Part shown: piece by piece, positions 42,047 through 46,954 of the stretch
Numbering within the stretch: the first letter of the stretch is position 1
Layout: each line of letters begins with the position of its first letter
The notes under the pieces: model-generated
The model's input: the letters and a program-made list of their open reading frames with translations, nothing else
Told to the model about the DNA's origin: nothing
Databases searched by the model: none
Source of the DNA: Methanoculleus sp.
Lineage (GTDB): Archaea; Halobacteriota; Methanomicrobia; Methanomicrobiales; Methanoculleaceae
Length of the DNA stretch: 46,954 nucleotides
Assembly (NCBI RefSeq): GCF_030019085.1
Contig: NZ_JASEFJ010000015.1
Span: 1-46,954, forward strand
Direction: 5' to 3'
Position numbers and translations under genes: made by a program

Positions 42047-42619
42047 ATGTTTTACATGAGATTTGCCGGGAGAGTTCTGGCACTGTTTGCCGCAGTCTGT
42101 ATCTTCTGCACGGCGTCTGGCTGTCTCGGTGCCTCCCCGATGCCATCGGGCGGTGGTGGTATCACCCCCGTCGACCTGCCAGAGCCAGAGGGCCTCACCC
42201 TGGCAGAGGCGCTCGCCGAACTAGAACTGCTCGGGGCCGAAGGCGGTCTGAACGTCAGCGGCACATCGCTCCATCAGGTGATCGGGAACCGTGTAAACCT
42301 CGAAGGGCGCGCCTCTTCCTGGACAATGGGTCTCCTGGACGCTGACGGGGGGCGCTGGCTGACCATCGGTGTGTCAGGGTGGCAGGAGATCTCGCTTCCT
42401 GCTCCCATACCTCCAGAGGAGTTGAATATGACCGAAGTCCTCTCGCCGGAGGAGATCCTCGCTATGCATGAAGATGAGATCCAGGCAGCGCTGGAGCGCC
42501 TCAACGCGAATACGGTGGATATCGTGCTTGCCGGGGGGGCCTATACCGTTACGGCCCGCTCTGACGCCGGGATGGAGACTCTCGTCTTCCGGGCGGATAC
42601 CGGGGAGGTGGACGTATAG
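42047..42619 (+). CDS. Predicted lipoprotein of the pilin-like cluster
   Basis: The 190-residue protein starts MFYMRFAGRVLALFAAVCIF and has the lipobox TASGC, so it should be anchored outside the cell. The rest is rich in Glu, Leu and Gly without a recognised domain. It has a TATA-like region at about 42010-42030 and no clear ribosome site, so it may be leaderless; the ATG at 42056 is the alternative start. The following gene has GGAGGTGG inside its last codons. It is the first gene of a six-gene string. Confidence 0.7.
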   Translation: MFYMRFAGRVLALFAAVCIFCTASGCLGASPMPSGGGGITPVDLPEPEGLTLAEALAELELLGAEGGLNVSGTSLHQVIGNRVNLEGRASSWTMGLLDADGGRWLTIGVSGWQEISLPAPIPPEELNMTEVLSPEEILAMHEDEIQAALERLNANTVDIVLAGGAYTVTARSDAGMETLVFRADTGEVDV

Positions 42620-42621
42620 GG

Positions 42622-43659
42622 CTGAAGAACGACGAGGGGTTGTTCTCGATCGACTTCCTTGTCGGGTTTACGATCTTTATGGTCGCCCTGATCGCGGTGG
42701 CAAGCATGGTTCCCGGGCTCCTTGCAGGGCTTCAGAGCAGTGGCATCGATTACGATGCGGTAGCCTACCGGACGGGCGTTATACTCGTCGAGGATCCGGG
42801 CTGGCCGGTCGATCCGCCGTGGGAGACCTACGATGAGAACCACAAAGACGAGATCGAGCGCATCGGTCTTGCGGTATCGAGGGATGCACCAAACATCCTC
42901 CTCTCAACAAAGATTGAGAAGTTCTTCAACACCTCGTTCTTCGATCCTGAGGACTACCGCAGCAAGGCGATCTTTGGCGATATCCCCTACTCCTATAACA
43001 TAACGCTCCGGAGCCTGGACGCTGAAGGGACTTACAACTATGCGACCGGCGATGACACCCCACCTGGCTACGGCTACATCCGCCGGGTGGTGAAGATAAA
43101 GGAGCCAGGCGTGGCGGTGATCGATGGTAGTTTCAAGGATCAGTATACAACTGACACAGAGGATACTTCAACCAGCAGGAATTTTACCGTTCGATTCGAC
43201 TTCAACCGGTTGATCAACCAGTCCATCGATCCGGCCTACCGGATCGACCCGCGGGCCGAGCCCGTGAATATAACAATCACGGATTTTGGGGAGTTCCTGA
43301 ACGGAACAGCATCGTACGCGACGCTCGAGAGCGTGACGTTCCGGCGAGGTTCTTCGAGCATCCCCTTCCCCTACGACGAGAGTGATACAGACTATTACAC
43401 GCTGCGGATCGACAATAACCCTGTTCTTTATTCGCCAGAACCAGGCGTTGGGGTCTCGTCAAGTATCTCTCTCGTCCTGAAACCACCTGCAACATCTCTA
43501 TTCAATCTCGGACCGACCAGCATCCTGGATGTAGAGTTCAAATTTGAGGATGAACCTCCAGCGACCAACATCACCGGCATCCACTACTATGACTACAATC
43601 CAGCAAACGTCACCCGGCCCGACCTGAAACCCGCCGTCCTGGAGGTCGCCATATGGTGA
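42622..43659 (+). CDS. Pilin-like secreted protein with uncertain start
   Basis: About 340 residues: a short charged start (KNDEG), then a hydrophobic helix LFSIDFLVGFTIFMVALIAV typical of archaeal class III or prepilin-like signal sequences, then a large extracellular beta-rich domain with many N-x-S/T sites (NITLRS, NGTAS, NITGIH). A strong GGAGGTGG at 42604-42611 precedes neither ATG nor GTG in this frame: the nearest codons are ATA (42616) and CTG (42622), while TTG (42640) would cut the charged start. I use CTG. The function in pilus, archaellum or secretion cannot be read. Confidence 0.65.
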   Translation: MKNDEGLFSIDFLVGFTIFMVALIAVASMVPGLLAGLQSSGIDYDAVAYRTGVILVEDPGWPVDPPWETYDENHKDEIERIGLAVSRDAPNILLSTKIEKFFNTSFFDPEDYRSKAIFGDIPYSYNITLRSLDAEGTYNYATGDDTPPGYGYIRRVVKIKEPGVAVIDGSFKDQYTTDTEDTSTSRNFTVRFDFNRLINQSIDPAYRIDPRAEPVNITITDFGEFLNGTASYATLESVTFRRGSSSIPFPYDESDTDYYTLRIDNNPVLYSPEPGVGVSSSISLVLKPPATSLFNLGPTSILDVEFKFEDEPPATNITGIHYYDYNPANVTRPDLKPAVLEVAIW

Positions 43660-44156
43660 ACGATTCGGGGCAGCTCTACACCATGGAAGGGATCGCGGCA
43701 GGGCTCGTCATGCTCCTTACAGCATACCTCATCCTCAGCACGACAAGCATCTACACACAGGGGGATACGCACATCCCCGATATGCAGCTTGAGCAGCTCG
43801 GTAGTGATGTTCTGGCGATGATGGATACGCCGGATCGAGAGGGGGGTAAGAACCAGCTTGTCGAATTTATCAACGAAAATAATGGGGGTGGATTCAAGGA
43901 CAAATTCCTGGAATACTGCAACGCGAAAACGAGCGGAGATCTCGATACCCTCCATATGAGCGCGAGCGTTACATACCGAAAAGAGGATCGGATCGAAGAA
44001 CATCAACTCGTTGGACCCGATGAGACCTGGACAGGCAGGGAATCAGCCGTGCGGGTGACCCGGTGGGTGCAACTGGATCAACAGTTTAGCCCACGTCAAC
44101 CCTACGGGCAGCGGGCGCAGGCAGTCCTGGTGGAGGTGTTGTTATGGCGTGCATGA
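43653..44156 (+). CDS. Small pilin-like protein
   Basis: The 167-residue protein begins MVNDSGQLYTMEGIAAGLVM and continues into a hydrophobic LLTAYLILSTTSIY helix, then a soluble domain of about 120 residues. The pattern (short polar start ending near Gly, then a helix with Glu) is that of a minor pilin or pseudopilin. GGAGGTCGCC is before the ATG, which overlaps the end of the preceding gene. It ends 13 bases into the next gene. Confidence 0.7.
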   Translation: MVNDSGQLYTMEGIAAGLVMLLTAYLILSTTSIYTQGDTHIPDMQLEQLGSDVLAMMDTPDREGGKNQLVEFINENNGGGFKDKFLEYCNAKTSGDLDTLHMSASVTYRKEDRIEEHQLVGPDETWTGRESAVRVTRWVQLDQQFSPRQPYGQRAQAVLVEVLLWRA

Positions 44157-44539
44157 ACGAGGAGGGGCAGTGGATCGTGCTGATGGGGCTCCTGGTCGCC
44201 GTGGGGCTCTTCTTCCTGGCGCTGATCATCAACCAGTCGGCTCTCGTCGGGCAGACGACAGCGGAAGGTGTGCTCGAGTTCCCGAAGAACGATATCCGGG
44301 ACCTGCGGGAGGCGATATTCGACTATGTTGATAAATATGGCAACGTAGACGCCGCAGGCAATCCCAGCGCTAAAGCGGTTCGCGATGACATCATCGCGAT
44401 ATCGCTCGACCGGAAGAATGCCGTGGTCGATTTCAAGGTTAAAGACCGGATTTATATCTCCGGGCAATGGGCATACCCTGTGGAGATTCACTACAACAAC
44501 GGAGTGACAGAGTACGATGAGACCGTTTACCGTTACTGA
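44144..44539 (+). CDS. Small pilin-like protein
   Basis: The 131-residue product starts MACMNEEGQWIVLMGLLVAV followed by GLFFLALIIN, a membrane helix after the EEG motif. The exposed part is short, with NDIRDLREAIFDYVDKYGN and VDFKVKDRIYISGQW. A well placed GGAGGTG precedes the ATG at 44144; MNEEG at 44153 is an alternative. It overlaps the following gene by 23 bases. No family name can be given with confidence. Confidence 0.68.
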   Translation: MACMNEEGQWIVLMGLLVAVGLFFLALIINQSALVGQTTAEGVLEFPKNDIRDLREAIFDYVDKYGNVDAAGNPSAKAVRDDIIAISLDRKNAVVDFKVKDRIYISGQWAYPVEIHYNNGVTEYDETVYRY

Positions 44540-44969
44540 ACCTGTGAATGAGGACGGTGTCAGCCGGGTGACAGAGTACATCATCGTCACCGGCGTGCTG
44601 CTCGTGCTTATGATAGTCATGATGTTTACCGTCAACACCGTCTTCATGCAGGGGCCGGCGGACACGCTCCGCTACCACGCCTTCGTGGATATCGGGAACG
44701 GTATCAGCACCCGGATCGTGGATCTCTACGTGATCTCGCCTGTCAACGGGACGATCGAGACAAAGTTCGACATCCCCGACGACGTTGCGGGGACGAATTA
44801 CTTTGTGGAGGCCAGTGGCAGGGGATCGAGCCAGATGATCCTGGTGCATGGCGGCAACGTCCAGAGCCAGGTTGCCATCGCCGGTATCGGGGCGACCAGG
44901 GCCGTGACCGGTAACACCACCGGTGCTGGATGGAACAGAATCCAGTACAACTCAAGCGGGTTTGAATGA
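44517..44969 (+). CDS. Small pilin-like protein
   Basis: The 150-residue protein has a hydrophobic helix YIIVTGVLLVLMIVMMFTVN after the stretch NEDGVSRVTE, then a beta-rich exposed region including IVDLYVISPVNGTIETKFD. The ATG at 44517 has GGAGTGACAG upstream. An in-frame GTG at 44544 would give a start more like a prepilin (MNEDGVSRV) just after the previous stop. The last residues (TTGAGWNRIQYNSSGFE) overlap nothing. Confidence 0.68.
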   Translation: MRPFTVTEPVNEDGVSRVTEYIIVTGVLLVLMIVMMFTVNTVFMQGPADTLRYHAFVDIGNGISTRIVDLYVISPVNGTIETKFDIPDDVAGTNYFVEASGRGSSQMILVHGGNVQSQVAIAGIGATRAVTGNTTGAGWNRIQYNSSGFE

Positions 44970-45009
44970 GAATGGCGCAACGCAGAGTTTTCTGGGGGGA
45001 AAAGAAATC

Positions 45010-45765
45010 GTGAAGATGAATGAGCGGGCGGTCTCCGAAGCGATCGGGTTCATCATAATCCTCGGGATCGTCATGAGCGGCATCGGTCTGGTCACCCTCT
45101 ATGGTTACCCGGTGCTTGTAAAGGAACAGAGCAACACCGACGTCAGGAACATGGAGCGTGCGATGATCGTCATCCAGAACGACATGAAGAGTCTCTGCTT
45201 CAAGAACGTTCCCTACAAGGAGACCACGATCCAGGTGAGCGGCGGGACGTTGGAGGTGATAGGTGGAGACGATTATGGGGTCACCTTCACCATCTCAAAC
45301 TCAAACAGTAACACCTTGTGGGATTTCTCCCCCGGCGCCCTGGTCTACCGCTCCGACCGCAGCACCGAGGTGATCACCCTCGAGAACGGCGCGGTGATAA
45401 CGCGCCAGGAGGACGTAGCCGGTTCGGCGATGCTTGCAGAGCCGCGCTGGTTCTATGATGAGGCCACGGGGACGTTTGCCATATACATCATGAACATCAC
45501 CACCGACGAGGCGATGGCAAGATCCGGGGTGGCTACGGTCAGAATGAGCCTGGAAAAGGTAGTTACACATGTAAATGTCTCCGCATCACCCGGCGAAGAG
45601 ATCACCGTGGAATACGAGAGCGATCCCGGCAACGACAACAGCGTGGCTTGGGGGAACTACCTGACCGGGAACCTGGATATGGAACGCTCGGGTGATAGAT
45701 ATACCCTTGGTGGGGTAACCAGACTCGTCATAAAAGATTACAGGATCAGGATCCACGGCATATAA
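45010..45765 (+). CDS. Archaeal pilin-like protein (DUF7289-like)
   Basis: The 251-residue protein starts MKMNERAVSEAIGFIIILGI, the clear N-terminal motif of archaeal prepilins (a short charged part, then AVSE and a hydrophobic helix). The exposed part is about 210 residues of beta-strand pattern. A GGGGGGA site is nine bases before the GTG at 45010; ATG 45016 is the alternative. It closes the operon and is followed by a hairpin. No pilus ATPase or membrane platform gene is visible in this window. Confidence 0.75.
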   Translation: MKMNERAVSEAIGFIIILGIVMSGIGLVTLYGYPVLVKEQSNTDVRNMERAMIVIQNDMKSLCFKNVPYKETTIQVSGGTLEVIGGDDYGVTFTISNSNSNTLWDFSPGALVYRSDRSTEVITLENGAVITRQEDVAGSAMLAEPRWFYDEATGTFAIYIMNITTDEAMARSGVATVRMSLEKVVTHVNVSASPGEEITVEYESDPGNDNSVAWGNYLTGNLDMERSGDRYTLGGVTRLVIKDYRIRIHGI

Positions 45766-45790
45766 CCAAATTATTACGCCCTGGTTAGCG

Positions 45791-45806
45791 ATCCCCGGTG
45801 GGGGAT
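45791..45806. terminator. Hairpin between convergent pilin-like and aIF1A genes
   Basis: ATCCCC-GGTG-GGGGAT is a perfect short hairpin in the 59-base gap between the two convergent genes, consistent with a shared termination site. Confidence 0.4.
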
Positions 45807-45824
45807 ACCCCCTTCAGAAATATA

Positions 45825-46127
45825 TCAGAGATACCCGTTCTTTCGGAGCCACTCTACCTGGGGCTTTGTGTAACGGTAGACAATATCGCACTTCTCGTCC
45901 TGGAAAGCCCAGGGAACAACGATAAGGACATCGCCTTCCCGGATCCAGACCTTCTTCTTGATCTTGCCCTTGATCCGCCCGATGCGCGTCACACCATCGA
46001 AACAGCGGACCTTTATGTGGTTTGCACCAAGCATCAGTTCAGCGCTGCCAAAGACCTCACGGTTCCTCTTGTTCGGCAGGCGCACACGTATGATCTCCTC
46101 CCCGGCATCCCCTTCTCCGCCGGACAC
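45825..46127 (-). CDS. Translation initiation factor aIF1A
   Basis: aIF1A helps scanning and initiator tRNA binding on the small ribosomal subunit. The 100 residues carry the S1/OB-fold signature: EIIRVRLPNKRNREVFG, ELMLGANHIKVRCFDGVTR and IGRIKGKIKKKVWIREGDVL, then VVPWAFQDEKCDIVYRYTK. The frame starts at a GTG (46125-46127). Upstream it stays open to a stop near 46209 and includes a plausible basic extension TDPAKRKP beginning after a CTG (46151-46153) that follows GGTGGTGA, so the true start may be earlier. Confidence 0.93.
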   Translation of the reverse strand: MSGGEGDAGEEIIRVRLPNKRNREVFGSAELMLGANHIKVRCFDGVTRIGRIKGKIKKKVWIREGDVLIVVPWAFQDEKCDIVYRYTKPQVEWLRKNGYL

Positions 46128-46435
46128 GGGTTTACGCTTCGCAGGATCTGTCAGTTCACCACCCCCAACGCTTTTCCAGAGAGTCTGCTCCTCTCTATCA
46201 CCAGTTTATACAACTGCTGGTTTATCAAATATTCTCCCTTCCGGGAGGGAGGGTGCACGAGAACCGCCCCGTGTGCCAACTGCACCCGTGACGATCCTGA
46301 ACCACACCCCCTTATGCTTATGTCAATCGGAACACTCATCTAATCCAGGGAGAGTCAGGCTTTCCCGCGTTCAGCACCATCACGATCTCCCAAAAACCCG
46401 GTGGATGGTAATGAACACGGCAAATTTAACCGTTG
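46128..46435. other. Upstream region of aIF1A, no other gene seen
   Basis: This 308-base stretch contains the possible N-terminal extension and promoter of aIF1A on the minus strand: a TATA-like TTTGATAAACC lies near 46224-46234. A short hairpin TCCC-TTCC-GGGA is at 46235-46246. Frames on the plus strand are shadows. Confidence 0.35.
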
Positions 46436-46439
46436 GGGT

Positions 46440-46500
46440 TGAAGGGGCGAAGCTGGAAGTCCCCGGTCAACAGGCCCGGGATGAAAGCGAAGCCCCTTCA
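46440..46500 (+). repeat. Putative left-end hairpin of the IS200/IS605-like element
   Basis: TGAAGGGGC (46440-46448) pairs with GCCCCTTCA (46492-46500), about 40 bases before tnpA. IS200/IS605 elements have subterminal hairpins rather than terminal inverted repeats, and TnpA recognises them as single-stranded DNA. The exact cleavage site cannot be set from one copy. Confidence 0.45.
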
Positions 46501-46540
46501 TCATTACGATAACGATATCCGCTTTTATAATTCACCCAAC

Positions 46541-46949
46541 ATGAAGTATAAACTTGATAAGTCGGCACATTCGGTCTTTGCTCTCTATTACCACCTTATG
46601 ATTGTGGTGAAGTATCGCCGGAAAGCATTATATCCTGACGATATTCGGGAGCGCCTGAAAGACATCGTATGGGACTTATCAACCGAGTTGGGCATAGAGG
46701 TCGTCGCTCACGAACCCGCAGAAGACCACTACCATCTCCTCTTCAAAGCAACTCCGAAAACCAACCCTGTCAACGCAGTCAACGTGATCAAGGGTGTATC
46801 ATCCAGAAGACTTCGGCAGGAGTTCCCTGCAACAAAAGATTTGTTGTGTGAAAATTCCTTCTGGTCTCCGTCGTATTTTCCTTGCAACATCGGGGCAGGT
46901 AAGCCTTGATGCGCTGAAAGAGTATGTTGATTCGCAACCGGAGAGGTAA
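46541..46949 (+). pseudogene. tnpA: IS200/IS605 family transposase TnpA, frameshifted
   Basis: The frame from ATG 46541 encodes a Y1-type HUH transposase: YHLMIVVKYRRKALYPDD, VVAHEPAEDHYHLLFKATPK (EDHYHLL for the HUH site) and IKGVSSRRLRQEF. After FWSPSYF at about 46874-46880, the zero frame reads PCNIGAGKP and stops at 46909. Removing one base in the run TTTTCC restores FLATSGQVSLDALKEYVDSQ, the usual C-terminus with the catalytic-helix region, ending at TAA 46947-46949. The gene is therefore probably inactive, unless this is a read error or programmed shift. A tnpB gene may begin at the window edge. Confidence 0.8.
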
Positions 46950-46954
46950 ATGAT

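Noticed and set aside
1-46954. CRISPR array
   Set aside because: No set of regularly spaced direct repeats was noticed on either strand, and no cas gene is present.

Overview
The window comes from a hydrogenotrophic methanogen of the order Methanomicrobiales, most likely Methanoculleus or a close relative. The evidence is an mcrBDCGA operon, a formylmethanofuran dehydrogenase operon with hdrABC and mvhD inside it, ftr, a methanogenesis-marker protein, HMG-CoA reductase, Trm5 and aIF1A, in GC-rich genes separated by AT-rich archaeal promoters. The genus is an inference.

Layout. (1) 1-3616, minus strand: mcrB-mcrD-mcrC-mcrG-mcrA, with mcrA cut by the window edge. (2) 4080-13793, minus strand: fwdG-fwdF-hdrC-hdrB-hdrA-mvhD-fwdD-fwdB-fwdA-fwdC. 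This joins the first step of CO2 reduction to the flavin-based electron-bifurcating heterodisulfide reductase. (3) 14394-15302, plus strand: ftr, the next pathway step. (4) 15855-27263, plus strand: one long, tightly overlapping gene string. It holds an MMP11-like protein, MMP11, a radical SAM protein, an IorA-like TPP enzyme, aksA, aksD, aksE, an unknown 275-residue protein, aksF, endonuclease IV and a molybdate/tungstate permease-ATPase pair. The aks genes make 2-oxosuberate for coenzyme B, so the four uncharacterised genes packed with them are candidates for unassigned cofactor steps.

(5) 25331-34292 is a molybdenum/tungsten island. It contains the permease/ATPase pair, a SemiSWEET-like protein, a MOT1-type molybdate transporter, a winged-helix protein, a 77-residue conserved-looking protein, a homologue of the molybdenum storage protein (MosA/MosB), a small GIDDTDT protein and a complete TupABC tungstate importer. 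Fwd needs Mo or W pterin, so this island probably supplies the operon in region 2. Several perfect dyads sit at its promoters. (6) 34330-41827: a COG3044-type ATPase, trm5 and hmgA (divergent around a 16-bp palindrome), rimI, a DUF1015 protein, hisG and a stand-alone fmdE. (7) 42047-45765: a lipoprotein followed by five small proteins with pilin-like hydrophobic N-termini, probably one surface or secretion assembly. (8) 45825-46954: aIF1A and the start of an IS200/IS605 element whose tnpA is frameshifted.

No tRNA, rRNA or CRISPR array was recognised. The main candidates for undescribed biology are the coenzyme B-linked operon with its unknown enzymes, the metal storage and uptake island with its paired dyads, and a TATCGT-type motif shared by promoters of C1-pathway genes.
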